Part shown: positions 15,375 to 24,718 of the stretch, piece after piece | Position numbering within the stretch: position 1 is the stretch's first letter | Layout: each line of letters begins with the position of its first letter | Source of the DNA: Thermodesulfovibrio sp. | GTDB taxonomy: Bacteria; Nitrospirota; Thermodesulfovibrionia; UBA6902 | Direction of reading: 5' to 3' | Assembly (NCBI GenBank): GCA_026982355.1 | Contig: JALSHG010000112.1 | Coordinates: 1 to 39,967, forward strand | DNA length: 39,967 nucleotides | Translations under genes and position numbers: made by a program | Notes under the pieces: generated by a model | The model's database searches: none | What the model was told of the DNA's origin: nothing | The model's input: only the letters and a program-made list of their open reading frames with translations

Positions 15375-17384
15375 ATGGAAAAAGAAACATGTACTTTTTC
15401 ATACTGTGCAAAGCCGGAAATCGTTGAGGTCGACACTGATCTGCTTCTCATCGGCGGCGGCATGGCATGCTGCGGAGCTGCTTATGAAGCGGTCCGGTGG
15501 GCGGCTCCGAAAGGCCTGAAGATCACAATGGTTGATAAGGCTGCGACAGACAGAAGCGGCGCGGTGGCAATGGGCCTGTCGGCTATCAACACGTACATCG
15601 GTGAAAATAAAGTCGAAGATTATGTGAGGTACGTAAGGGGCGACCTTATGGGTATCACAAGGGACGACCTTGTATTCGACCTCGGCAGGCACGTCGACAA
15701 CAGCGTGCACATGTTTGAAGAATGGGGCCTGCCGATCTGGAAAAAAGGCGACGACGGTTTCTCTCTCGACGGCTTCCAGGCAAAGGACGCAGGCAAGGCG
15801 AAGCTGGCTGACGGCGGAACTCCCGTGCGCTCCGGTAAATGGCAGATAATGATCAACGGCGAGTCCTACAAGGCGATAGTGGCAGAGGCCGCAAAAAAGG
15901 CGCTTGAGGAAAACAGGAAGGCCACCGGCGTTGACCAGAACCACTTTGAAAGGGTTTTCATTGTGAGGCTCTTTAAAGACGCCAATGATCCCAAGAGGGT
16001 GGCCGCGGCGGTCGGTTTCAGCGTCAGGGAACACAAGATGTACATATTCAAGGCCAAGGCAATGGTGCTCGCCGCCGGCGGCGCTGTTAACGTCTTCAGG
16101 CCGAGATCAACCAAGGAAGGCCAGGGCAGGGCGTGGTACCCTGTATGGAACTCCGGCTCAGGTTATGCGCTCGGCATGCAGGCAGGCGCGGAGCTGACGC
16201 TCATGGAGAACCGTTTCGTTCCCGCAAGGTTCAAGGACGGATACGGGCCTGTCGGCGCATGGTTCCTGTTCTTCAAGGCAAAGGCAACCAACAGCATTGG
16301 CGAGGACTACTGTGCAAACGAGGAATATGTTGCCGATGCAAAGAAGAAATACGGCGCATACGTGGACAAGATGGGCACTGCCATCAGAAACCACCTGATG
16401 ATGCAGGACATGAAGGCCGGTAAAGGGCCCATCATCATGAGGACACACGAGGCCATGGATGCCATCAACAAGTCTTTCATCGAGAAACTCGGTGAAAAGG
16501 AAGGCAAGAAGAAGGTCAAGCATCTTGAGGCCGAGGCATGGGAGGACTTCCTCGATATGTGCATCGGACAGGCGGGCCTCTGGGCGGCCAGGAACGTGGA
16601 GCCCGACAAGGTGCCGTCGGAGATCATGCCCACAGAGCCTTATATCCTCGGCTCGCATGCAGGCTGCGCGGGATTCTGGTGCAGCGGCCCCGGCGATATT
16701 CCGGGCACACCCGAGGACTGGCACTGGGGTTACAACAGGATGTCGACGGTTCCAGGACTCTTCATGGCCGGTGACATCTGCGGCGCATCAGGGCACAAGT
16801 TCTCTTCAGGTTCGCACGCAGAGGGAAGGATCGCCGGAAAGGCTGCAATAGCCTTTATACTGGATCATCCCGACTATGTGCCGACACCGAGGAAGACCGC
16901 CGACGAGATGGCGGCCGAGCTGTACCTGCCGTATGAAGTTTACGAGAAACACAAAACCTACTCCACCGATCCCGAAGTGAATCCGAATTACATCAAGCCG
17001 AGCCTGCTGCAGGCAAGGCTGCAGAAGATCGCGGACGAGTATTTCGGTGGAATCTCCACATGGTACATGACATCAAAGACCATGCTGGAAGAGGGTCTGA
17101 AACAGCTCGCTATGCTCAAGGAGGATTCCGCGAAGATGGGAGCAAGCAACCTGCACGAGCTCATGAGGTGCTGGGAAAACTACCACAGGATTCTCTCTCT
17201 CGAGGCACACGCCCGTCATATCCTCTTCAGGGAGGAGACCAGGTATCCGGGCTACTACTACAGGGGCGACCACGACTATATAGATGATGAGAACTGGAAG
17301 GTCTTCACGTGCTCCACATACAACATGGAAACCGGCGAATTCACAATGAGCAAGAGGCCGCACAAGAACGTATTCCCTGATTAA
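15375..17384 (+). CDS. aprA: APS reductase alpha subunit
   Basis: FAD-containing catalytic subunit that converts APS to sulfite and AMP (or the reverse). The 669-residue protein opens with the FAD-binding LLLIGGGMACCGAAYEA, followed by the fumarate-reductase-type fold. The substrate region carries NRFVPARFKDGYGPVGA and the GSHAGCAGFWCSGPGDI stretch, both characteristic of AprA, and the conserved C-terminus ends RPHKNVFPD. Start: the ATG at 15375 is 7 bases after AAGGAGG; an ATG at 15369 is too close to that site. Follows aprB and is followed by a strong hairpin. Confidence 0.97.
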   Translation: MEKETCTFSYCAKPEIVEVDTDLLLIGGGMACCGAAYEAVRWAAPKGLKITMVDKAATDRSGAVAMGLSAINTYIGENKVEDYVRYVRGDLMGITRDDLVFDLGRHVDNSVHMFEEWGLPIWKKGDDGFSLDGFQAKDAGKAKLADGGTPVRSGKWQIMINGESYKAIVAEAAKKALEENRKATGVDQNHFERVFIVRLFKDANDPKRVAAAVGFSVREHKMYIFKAKAMVLAAGGAVNVFRPRSTKEGQGRAWYPVWNSGSGYALGMQAGAELTLMENRFVPARFKDGYGPVGAWFLFFKAKATNSIGEDYCANEEYVADAKKKYGAYVDKMGTAIRNHLMMQDMKAGKGPIIMRTHEAMDAINKSFIEKLGEKEGKKKVKHLEAEAWEDFLDMCIGQAGLWAARNVEPDKVPSEIMPTEPYILGSHAGCAGFWCSGPGDIPGTPEDWHWGYNRMSTVPGLFMAGDICGASGHKFSSGSHAEGRIAGKAAIAFILDHPDYVPTPRKTADEMAAELYLPYEVYEKHKTYSTDPEVNPNYIKPSLLQARLQKIADEYFGGISTWYMTSKTMLEEGLKQLAMLKEDSAKMGASNLHELMRCWENYHRILSLEAHARHILFREETRYPGYYYRGDHDYIDDENWKVFTCSTYNMETGEFTMSKRPHKNVFPD

Positions 17385-17405
17385 TCCGGGGAGACGGTAT
17401 AAATT

Positions 17406-17432
17406 CTCCGGGCGCACCCGCGGCGCCCGGAG
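17406..17432 (+). terminator. GC-rich stem-loop between aprA and qmoA
   Basis: CTCCGGGCGC pairs perfectly with GCGCCCGGAG around a 7-base loop, followed by AGTTATTTAAG. With no solid T-run it may be a partial terminator that sets the ratio of Apr to Qmo, or may stabilise the upstream mRNA. The following 140 bases up to qmoA show no gene and only weak promoter-like sequence. Confidence 0.6.
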
Positions 17433-17575
17433 AGTTATTTAAGTTATTAAGGGCGGCAGATAAATCCTTTTAATCCCAATATAAAACACTGTCAAAAGCC
17501 GAGCCGGTTGTAGTAGACTATAGGGCCACACCCGCTTGATAACTTAAGTAACTCTGTCATAAATGGAGGCATAGC

Positions 17576-18841
17576 ATGTCAGAACAGGAAACAAACATTT
17601 TGGTTGTAGGCGGCGGTATAAGCGGACTGACCACTGCCGTGGAGGCGGCGGAAGCCGGCTACAATGTCGTGCTGATAGAAAAAGAGCCTTTTCTCGGAGG
17701 CAGGGTCGCAAGGATGAATAAATATTTCCCCAAGCTCTGCCCCCCTGCATGCGGTCTGGAAATAAACTACAGGAGGATAAAGTTCAGTGACCGCATCACC
17801 TTCCATACCCTTGCGGAAGTGGAAAAGATCACCGGGCAACCCGGCGACTACGAGGTAACGGTAAAGGCGGGGGCGCGGTATATTAATGACAAGTGCACCG
17901 GATGCAACGCCTGCACGGAGGTCTGTCCCGTGGAAACCCCCAATGACTTCAACGGAGGCCTTGACAAGAGAAAGGCCGCCTATATCTATCACCAGCAGGT
18001 ATTCCCCTTCCAGTATGTAATAGACGGCTCGGTATGCAAAAAAGAGGCGTGCGCCAAATGCAAGGAGGCGTGCAAATACGATGCGATCGATTTCACCATG
18101 AAACCCGAGAGCTTTGTCGTCAAGACCGGCGCCATTGTTCTGGCAACGGGCTGGAAGCCGTACGATGCCTCGAAAATGGACAATCTGGGCTTCGGCACGA
18201 GCAAAAACATAATCTCCAATGTGATGATGGAAAGGCTCGCCTCGCAGAACGGTCCGACCGGCGGCAGGATAGTAAGGCCGTCGGACGGAAAGGAGGCCAA
18301 AAGGGTTGCCTTTGTCCAGTGCGCGGGATCAAGGGATGAGAACCACCTTGCCTTCTGCTCCGCGGTGTGCTGCCTTGCATCACTGAAGCAGGCGACATAT
18401 GTCAGGGAGCAGTATCCTGACTCAAAGGCATACATGTTCTACATAGATATCCGGACACCCGGAACCTCGTACGAGAGATTCCTGAACAAGGTGCGGGAGG
18501 ATGAAAATATCTCCCTGATAAAGGGCAAGGTGGCAAAGGTCTATGAAGACCCCGCAACAGGCGACGTCATCGTCGAGGCTGAAGACATCCTTGCCGGGAA
18601 GAAAATAAAGGTTTCCGTGGATCTCTGTGTTCTTGCCACGGGCATGCAGCCGACGGTTTCCGAGATGAAGCTTCCCCCGGAAGTAAAGATAAACGAAAAC
18701 GGTTTTGTGGTTGCGGACAGCACCCGGAAGGGGATATACGCAGTCGGCTGCGCCAAGGACCCCGTAGATGTTTCGAAATCCGTCCAGGGAGCTACAGGGG
18801 CTGCTCTTAAAGCTATTCAGACAGTGGGGAGGAAAGCCTAA
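17576..18841 (+). CDS. qmoA: QmoA, quinone-interacting oxidoreductase subunit A
   Basis: A flavoprotein related to HdrA and part of the Qmo complex, which links the membrane quinone pool to APS reductase. The 421 residues start with an FAD-binding ILVVGGGISGLTTAVEAAEAG and carry FLGGRVARMNKYFPKLCPPACG, a Qmo/HdrA signature. Cysteine sets CTGCNACTEVCP (near residue 105) and CKKEACAKCKEACKYDAIDF indicate iron-sulfur ligands. GGAGG lies just upstream of the ATG. Its TAA stop overlaps the qmoB ATG by one base, so the two are translationally coupled. Cytoplasmic face of the membrane complex. Confidence 0.93.
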   Translation: MSEQETNILVVGGGISGLTTAVEAAEAGYNVVLIEKEPFLGGRVARMNKYFPKLCPPACGLEINYRRIKFSDRITFHTLAEVEKITGQPGDYEVTVKAGARYINDKCTGCNACTEVCPVETPNDFNGGLDKRKAAYIYHQQVFPFQYVIDGSVCKKEACAKCKEACKYDAIDFTMKPESFVVKTGAIVLATGWKPYDASKMDNLGFGTSKNIISNVMMERLASQNGPTGGRIVRPSDGKEAKRVAFVQCAGSRDENHLAFCSAVCCLASLKQATYVREQYPDSKAYMFYIDIRTPGTSYERFLNKVREDENISLIKGKVAKVYEDPATGDVIVEAEDILAGKKIKVSVDLCVLATGMQPTVSEMKLPPEVKINENGFVVADSTRKGIYAVGCAKDPVDVSKSVQGATGAALKAIQTVGRKA

Positions 18842-21081
18842 TGGAAAAGAAGATCGGAGTTTATATTTGCAAAGGCTGCGACATCGCAAATGCAGTTGAA
18901 ATAGAAAAACTCGAGGAAGTGGCTGTAAAGGAACATCAGATACCGGTGTGCAAATCGCACGATGCGCTGTGCAGTCCCGGGGGGCTCGACCTGATAAAGA
19001 ACGACATAAGCGCAGAGGTTGTGAACACTATAGTCATTGCCGCGTGCTCGCCGAGGGTGAAGTACAGGGAGTTCAGCTTTCCCGGCAATGTTGTTGAACG
19101 GTCGAATATAAGGGAATTTGTCGCATGGACGCAGGAGCCCAAGACCGAGGATACACAGGCGCTGGCTGAAGACTATATGAGGATAGGTATCACAAAGGCA
19201 AAAAACAGCGAACTCCCCGAGCCGTTCCTGCTTGAAGAAATGGACAAGTCGGTACTGGTTGTCGGCGGCGGCATATCAGGCATGACCTCCGCGCTCGGCG
19301 CCGCCGATGCCGGCTACAACGTCATACTTGTTGAAAAACAGGAAGAGCTCGGAGGCTGGGCGAAAAAGATGCACAGGCAGTTGCCCCGGAGCTATCCGTT
19401 TGAGTCACCGGAGAAACCCACGGTCAATGATACCATTGACAGGGTCAGGGCCCATTCCAATATAAAGGTCTTCACTTCCTCGGAGATAGAAAAGATTTCC
19501 GGAGTGCCGGGCATGTACGACGTCTCCATAAAGACCGCGGGCGGCACGGAGCAGGTCAAGGCAGGCTCCGTTATACTGGCTGCCGGCTGGAGGCCGTATG
19601 ACGCCTCCAAACTGGAGCACCTCGGCTACGGGAAGTGCGAGAACGTTATAACGAACATACAGATGGAGGAGATGGCCGCGGAAGGCGGTATCACGAGACC
19701 ATCCGACGGCAGGAAGGCAAAGAGGGTGGCATTTATCCAGTGCGCCGGTTCAAGGGACCCCGGGCACCTTCCTTACTGTTCCTCCGTATGCTGTCTCACG
19801 TCGTTAAAGCAGGCATCCTACGTAAGGGAAAGCGCCCCGGATGCAATCGCCTACATTTTATACAAGGACATGAGAACCCCCGGCCAGTATGAGCTGTTTT
19901 ACAAGAAGATGCAGGACGACCCCGGGATCATGCTCACAAAGGGCGAGGTCGTCGATGTCACGGAGGGTGCCAACGGCAATGTGGAGATCACGCTGAAGGA
20001 TACATTCCTTGGAGAGAGCATAAAGCTGGAGGCCGACCTGGTTGTGCTTGCCACAGGCATGGTTCCCAACACAACGATTGACTCCGACGTGCTTGGGGAG
20101 TGGAAAAAGAAGTTCGACGAGGAACTCGCGGCCTCGGGCGGCAAGCCGGACCCCAACGCCCCGCTTGAGCCTCACAAGGTGCCCAATATCCTTCATCTCG
20201 AATACAGGCAGGGCCCCGAGCTTCCGCAGCTTACAGAGGCATACGGTTATCCGGATTCGAACTACATATGCTTTCAGTATGAGACACGCAGAACCGGGAT
20301 TTATGCAGCGGGCAGCATAAGACAGCCCATGCACATGCTCGGCAGCATAGAGGACGCAATGGGCGCAAGCCTTAAGGCCATACAGTGTATCGAGGCCACG
20401 GCGAACGGCTATGCAGTGCATCCGAGGGCGTGGGACCAGACCTACCCCGAGGTCAATCTCCAGAAGTGCACCTCGTGCAAGAGATGTACGGAGGAGTGCC
20501 CGTTCGGCGCGATCGAGGAGGATGAAAAAGGCACGCCGTTTCACAAGATGACCCGCTGCCGCAGATGCGGCACATGTCTCGGCTCCTGCCCTGAAAGGGT
20601 CATCAACTTCAAGGACTTCAGCATCAACATGATATCATCGATGTTCAAGGCCCTGGATGTGCCGGAAGAGGGCCTGAGGCTCATCGGGCTTGCGTGTGAA
20701 AACGATGCTTATCCGGCGCTGGATTCGCTTGCGCTGGACCGCTCCAGGATGAACCCCGCGTACAGGTTTGTCCCGGTCAGATGCCTCGGCAACCTCAACC
20801 TCGCGTGGATCGCCGATGCCCTGTCCCGGGGGATCGACGGTATGATCCTGCTGGGATGCAAGTTCGGCGAAAACTACCAGTGCCATTTCGTACGGGGCAG
20901 TGAGCTTGCCAGCGAGAGACTCGGCAAGTTGCAGGAGACGCTCGGAAGGCTTATGCTCGAGCCCGAGAGGGTGAAACTGGTACAGCTTTCCATACAGGAA
21001 TACGACCTGCTGCCGGGGATACTGGATGAGTTTGCGGACGAGCTGGGCGAGATGGAACCGAATCCGTTTAAAGAGTTTTAA
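18841..21081 (+). CDS. qmoB: QmoB, flavin/iron-sulfur subunit with MvhD-like domain
   Basis: A 746-residue HdrA-like flavoprotein. An N-terminal HdrA-like region precedes the FAD site VLVVGGGISGMTSALGAADAG (near residue 139). Two ferredoxin motifs follow late in the protein, CTSCKRCTEECPFGAI and CRRCGTCLGSCPERVI, then a C-terminal MvhD/FrhD-like domain with LIGLACENDAY, RCLGNLNLAWI and LLGCKFGENYQCH, which in methanogens carries a [2Fe-2S] cluster between hydrogenase and heterodisulfide reductase. Together with QmoA it forms the soluble part of the complex. Translation is coupled to qmoA. Confidence 0.93.
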   Translation: MEKKIGVYICKGCDIANAVEIEKLEEVAVKEHQIPVCKSHDALCSPGGLDLIKNDISAEVVNTIVIAACSPRVKYREFSFPGNVVERSNIREFVAWTQEPKTEDTQALAEDYMRIGITKAKNSELPEPFLLEEMDKSVLVVGGGISGMTSALGAADAGYNVILVEKQEELGGWAKKMHRQLPRSYPFESPEKPTVNDTIDRVRAHSNIKVFTSSEIEKISGVPGMYDVSIKTAGGTEQVKAGSVILAAGWRPYDASKLEHLGYGKCENVITNIQMEEMAAEGGITRPSDGRKAKRVAFIQCAGSRDPGHLPYCSSVCCLTSLKQASYVRESAPDAIAYILYKDMRTPGQYELFYKKMQDDPGIMLTKGEVVDVTEGANGNVEITLKDTFLGESIKLEADLVVLATGMVPNTTIDSDVLGEWKKKFDEELAASGGKPDPNAPLEPHKVPNILHLEYRQGPELPQLTEAYGYPDSNYICFQYETRRTGIYAAGSIRQPMHMLGSIEDAMGASLKAIQCIEATANGYAVHPRAWDQTYPEVNLQKCTSCKRCTEECPFGAIEEDEKGTPFHKMTRCRRCGTCLGSCPERVINFKDFSINMISSMFKALDVPEEGLRLIGLACENDAYPALDSLALDRSRMNPAYRFVPVRCLGNLNLAWIADALSRGIDGMILLGCKFGENYQCHFVRGSELASERLGKLQETLGRLMLEPERVKLVQLSIQEYDLLPGILDEFADELGEMEPNPFKEF

Positions 21082-21180
21082 GCGCTTGAAATGAAGTGTC
21101 AGCGCTGATAAGGTGCAGTGAAAGCGAAAAACCCGACACTCACAAAAAATCTCTGGTCGAAAAGACTTATGGAGGAATAA

Positions 21181-22371
21181 ATGGTCGATGCAACATTAGT
21201 AAAACCCGATCTGGATTTCGTAAAGGGAGTTATCGCCGCAGGGGGCGAATCCCTGAAGAAGTGCTACCAGTGCGCCACCTGCACAGTGGTCTGTAACGTC
21301 ACTCCTGAAGAAAATCCTTTTCCCAGAAAGGAGATGGTCTGGGCCCAGTGGGGACTGAAGGAAAAGTTCCAGGGCAATCCCGACGTCTGGCTCTGCCACC
21401 AGTGCAATGACTGCACGGCTTACTGCCCGAGGGGCGCAAAGCCGGGAGAGGTGCTGGGCGCCATAAGAAAACAGAGCATCAGGGAGTATTCCGCCCCGGA
21501 CTTCCTCGTGGATTTGGTGAATGACAAAAAATTCATGGCCCTCCTGTTTATAGCGCCGGCCATCCTGTTGGCGGTGGTTATCGCAGCTTTCGGCAATTTC
21601 GGAATTCCCGGGGGAGAGGTGGTGTTTACAAAATTCCTGCCGGTTCTGCCAATCCAGTTGATATTCACGCCCGCGCTGATATTCGGGATCGCGGTGGGCG
21701 TGCTGGGGGTCAAAAAGTTCTGGGTTGATATGAAGCGGGCCAACGGCGTCAGGACAGGCGACCTGAAGGGCAGCGTTATAGAGACGGCGAAAGAGGTGCT
21801 TGCCCATAAGAAGTTCAAGAGCTGCGGTATAAACGCCGACAGATACGCATCGCATCTCCTCGTCTTTTACAGCTTTGTCGCACTGGGAATCGCCACACTG
21901 ATAGGCGCCCTTTACATCGATATCCTGCACATAGAGTCGCCGTTCTCCTTCGGCCGCGGCACACTCGTGAAACTCTTCGGAAATGCAGGCGCCATAGCCC
22001 TCCTTGTCGGTGTTACCATGATGATCACCAACAGGTTCAAACACCAGGAAAAATTAGGGCTGGGAAGCTATTTCGACTGGCTCCTCCTGTGTATCATCGC
22101 CACTGTCGCCCTCTCGGGGTTTCTCGCGCAACTGACAAGGATAGCGGGAGCCGCCGCCATAGCTTATCCCATTTATTTCATACATCTTGTGTTTGTGCTG
22201 TCCCTTTTCATCTATCTGCCGTTCTCCAAGCTTGCCCATATGTTCTACAGGGGAGCGGCGATGTGCTTCATGAAATATTCAGGGAGAGAGGCGCAGCAGG
22301 CGGCTGCTGTTTCAACCACGCCCGGGACAGGGCAGTCATCAGGGCCGGGCAAGGAAACAGGCAGTGAATAA
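21181..22371 (+). CDS. qmoC: QmoC, membrane cytochrome b/iron-sulfur subunit
   Basis: A 396-residue fusion: an HdrC-like N-terminus with CYQCATCTVVCNVTP (near residue 28) and CHQCNDCTAYCPRGAKPGEV (near 68) for two [4Fe-4S] clusters, then an HdrE/NarI-like membrane part with about six hydrophobic helices from residue 115 on, including histidines that could bind heme b. It anchors QmoAB and exchanges electrons with menaquinone. The low-complexity C-terminus (AVSTTPGTGQSSGPG) is likely flexible. GGAGG lies a few bases before the ATG. The 99-base gap after qmoB holds a minor AGCGCT hairpin only. Confidence 0.93.
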   Translation: MVDATLVKPDLDFVKGVIAAGGESLKKCYQCATCTVVCNVTPEENPFPRKEMVWAQWGLKEKFQGNPDVWLCHQCNDCTAYCPRGAKPGEVLGAIRKQSIREYSAPDFLVDLVNDKKFMALLFIAPAILLAVVIAAFGNFGIPGGEVVFTKFLPVLPIQLIFTPALIFGIAVGVLGVKKFWVDMKRANGVRTGDLKGSVIETAKEVLAHKKFKSCGINADRYASHLLVFYSFVALGIATLIGALYIDILHIESPFSFGRGTLVKLFGNAGAIALLVGVTMMITNRFKHQEKLGLGSYFDWLLLCIIATVALSGFLAQLTRIAGAAAIAYPIYFIHLVFVLSLFIYLPFSKLAHMFYRGAAMCFMKYSGREAQQAAAVSTTPGTGQSSGPGKETGSE

Positions 22372-22429
22372 CCAACAGATTTTGAATCTCGAAAACATTT
22401 AAATCCAGTAGAAAGAAGGGGGTAGAAGT

Positions 22430-24469
22430 ATGAGTAATATCATCTTATTTGCATTACTCTGCGGTGTTGCGGGCGTATTGTATGCCCTGATCACCGCAGC
22501 CTGGGTCTCAAAACAGGATGCCGGGAGCCAGCGGATGCAGGACATCTCGAATGCCGTCAAGGAAGGCGCGGAGGCATTCCTCAACCGCGAGTACAGGACG
22601 GTCGCGATAGTGGCCGTGGTACTGATCATACTGCTTTTCTTCCTCGGCAAGTGGACGGCCGTTGGCTTTATAATCGGCGTAATAGGCTCTGCGCTTACAG
22701 GATACATCGGCATGATGGTGACCGTGCGCGCAAACGTGCGCACCGCGCAGGCCGCGCATAAGGGTATACAGGAGGCGCTTTCCGTGGCCTTCAAGGGCGG
22801 TTCCGTGACGGGCATAATGGTGGTCGGTCTCGGACTGCTCGGTATCGCCGGCTACTATTATATTGCAAAGACATACGCCGGTGAGGAGGCCTTCCATGCG
22901 CTGGTCGGCCTTGGCTTCGGCTGTTCCCTCATGAGCGTGTTCGCCCGTATTGCAGGCGGCATCTACACAAAGGCGGCCGACGTCGGCGCCGACATCGTGG
23001 GCAAGGTTGAGGCAGGCATACCCGAGGACGACCCGAGGAACCCTGCCGTTATCGCCGACAACGTAGGCGACAACGTGGGTGACTGCGCCGGAATGGCCGC
23101 AGACCTTTATGAGACCTATACCGTTACGCTGGTTGCGGCGATGCTGCTTGCGAAAACGGTCTTCGGCGCTGAAAGCGCATGGGTGGAGTTCCCGTTGCTC
23201 CTGGGCGGTGTCTCCATTATAGCTTCTATTATAGGCACGTTCTTCGTAAAACTCGGAAAGAACGAGTATATCATGGGCGCCCTGTACAAGGGGCTTGCGG
23301 TTGCGGGCGGCCTGGCCGCTGTAGCCTTCTACTTTGTGGCCGCGGCATTCATAAGCGGGCTTTCCGGCGATGACGCATCAGTCTTTACAGCCGGCAGCGT
23401 CTTTCTGATAGCAGCAATAGGCCTCGCCCTTACCGGGCTGATCGTTATGATCACCGAGTACTTTACGGCGACAAAGTACTCCCCCGTCAGGCACATTGCC
23501 GCGGCGAGCCAGACGGGCCACGGCACAAACGTCATTGCAGGCCTTGCAGTCAGCATGAAATCGACGGGCATGCCCGTTATCGTCATAGTGGCCGCCATTC
23601 TCTCCGCATACGGACTGGGCGGCGGCTTCAGCGGCAACATGGGCGGCGGTCTTTTTGCAATCGCCCTTTCAGCGGTTTCCATGCTCTCCATGACCGGTAT
23701 CGTTGTTGCGATTGACTCCTACGGGCCCATCACCGACAACGCGGGCGGCATCGCGGAGATGGCCGAGCTTCCCGAAGAGATCCGCAACATAACGGACCCG
23801 CTTGATGCGGTCGGCAATACCACAAAGGCTGTCACAAAGGGCTACGCCATCGGCTCCGCAGCGCTTGCAGCGCTCGTGCTCTTTGCGGAGTATTCGAGGT
23901 CGTTTACGGAAACAATAGCATTTGATCTCTCGAACCCGAAGGTGCTGGCGGGCCTGTTTATCGGCGGTCTGCTTCCATACTATTTCGGCGCGCTTCTCAT
24001 GGAGGCGGTCGGAAAGGCGGCAGGCGGCGTCGTTGAAGAGGTCAGGAGGCAGTTCCGCGAGATAAAGGGCATCATGGAAGGCACGGCAAAGCCCGAGTAC
24101 GGCAAATGCGTTGACATTGTCACCAAGTCCGCGATAAGGCAGATGATGGTACCTGCGCTTATCCCCGTGGTGGTGCCGATCCTCGTAGGCGTATTCATCG
24201 GCAGGGAGGCGCTCGGCGGTGTTCTCATCGGGAGTATCGTTACAGGGCTGTTCCAGGCCATAGCCATGACCAGCGGCGGCGGGGCATGGGATAACGCCAA
24301 GAAATACATTGAAGACGGTGTATACGGCGGCAAGGGCTCAGAGACCCACAAGGCCGCGGTTACCGGCGACACGGTCGGCGATCCGTACAAGGACACGGCA
24401 GGCCCGGCCATCAACCCGATGATCAAGGTCATCAACATCGTGGCCCTGCTGATCGTGCCGTTGATATAA
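22430..24469 (+). CDS. hppA: Membrane pyrophosphatase, K+-independent H+-pumping type
   Basis: A 679-residue protein with about 16 transmembrane segments that couples PPi hydrolysis to ion pumping. Catalytic motifs are visible: [20 protein letters not shown] and [19 protein letters not shown] (near 183-225), [17 protein letters not shown] (near 434) and [18 protein letters not shown] near the C-terminus. The diagnostic segment [10 protein letters not shown] near residue 462 has Lys and Thr at the positions that separate K+-independent from K+-dependent pyrophosphatases, so H+-pumping is the likely activity. It lies after qmoC and before a terminator, matching a role in pulling the Sat reaction by removing PPi while saving its energy. 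Confidence 0.95.
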   Translation: MSNIILFALLCGVAGVLYALITAAWVSKQDAGSQRMQDISNAVKEGAEAFLNREYRTVAIVAVVLIILLFFLGKWTAVGFIIGVIGSALTGYIGMMVTVRANVRTAQAAHKGIQEALSVAFKGGSVTGIMVVGLGLLGIAGYYYIAKTYAGEEAFHALVGLGFGCSLMSVFARIAGGIYTKAADVGADIVGKVEAGIPEDDPRNPAVIADNVGDNVGDCAGMAADLYETYTVTLVAAMLLAKTVFGAESAWVEFPLLLGGVSIIASIIGTFFVKLGKNEYIMGALYKGLAVAGGLAAVAFYFVAAAFISGLSGDDASVFTAGSVFLIAAIGLALTGLIVMITEYFTATKYSPVRHIAAASQTGHGTNVIAGLAVSMKSTGMPVIVIVAAILSAYGLGGGFSGNMGGGLFAIALSAVSMLSMTGIVVAIDSYGPITDNAGGIAEMAELPEEIRNITDPLDAVGNTTKAVTKGYAIGSAALAALVLFAEYSRSFTETIAFDLSNPKVLAGLFIGGLLPYYFGALLMEAVGKAAGGVVEEVRRQFREIKGIMEGTAKPEYGKCVDIVTKSAIRQMMVPALIPVVVPILVGVFIGREALGGVLIGSIVTGLFQAIAMTSGGGAWDNAKKYIEDGVYGGKGSETHKAAVTGDTVGDPYKDTAGPAINPMIKVINIVALLIVPLI

Positions 24470-24501
24470 TAAAAGAATCTTTCGTCGGTGCAGGTGAGAG
24501 A

Positions 24502-24535
24502 AAGGCTGTCCCGGAATCAAGGGACAGCCTTTTTT
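24502..24535 (+). terminator. Intrinsic terminator of the sulfate block
   Basis: AAGGCTGTCCC pairs perfectly with GGGACAGCCTT around an 8-base loop and is followed by TTTT. This is the strongest terminator in the window and closes the adk-to-hppA block. Confidence 0.9.
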
Positions 24536-24542
24536 GTTCATA

Positions 24543-24655
24543 GAGCCTCTTGCAAAAGCATGAAAGTGCCCGCATATGTCATTTCGGCCGAAGGGAGAAA
24601 TCTTTTGATATCGATGAGTGGTAAGACCTCTCTCTCCGCTGCAGGTGACGGACAG
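24543..24655. repeat. Family 2 repeat (GAGCCTCTTGCAAAAG type), copy 1
   Basis: Starts GAGCCTCTTGCAAAAGCATG and runs through ATGTCATTTCGGCCGAAGGGAGAAATCTTT to a GACCTCTCTCTCCG... end. The same parts occur, inverted, at 28506-28639, and the leading motif again at 32009. It contains no gene. The conserved parts suggest a non-coding dispersed repeat. Confidence 0.7.
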
Positions 24656-24682
24656 AGGGGGTCCCTGATGAAAAGTGTATTT

Positions 24683-24714
24683 CTGCCCGCGGAGGGTGTT
24701 TTATGACTGTAAGG
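24683..24714. repeat. Family 1 element, half copy 9
   Basis: CTGCCCGCGGAGGGTGTTTTATGACTGTAAGG corresponds to the right half of the long form at 29567-29644. It lies 4 bases past the hemE stop codon. Confidence 0.6.
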
Positions 24715-24718
24715 CAAA

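Noticed and set aside
17460-17575. A second promoter before qmoA
   Set aside because: Several partial matches (for example TTGATA with TAAATG) exist but none has two good boxes with proper spacing.
19858-22044. Minus-strand frames of 228 and 282 codons opposite qmoB and qmoC
   Set aside because: Shadows of GC-rich real genes on the other strand.
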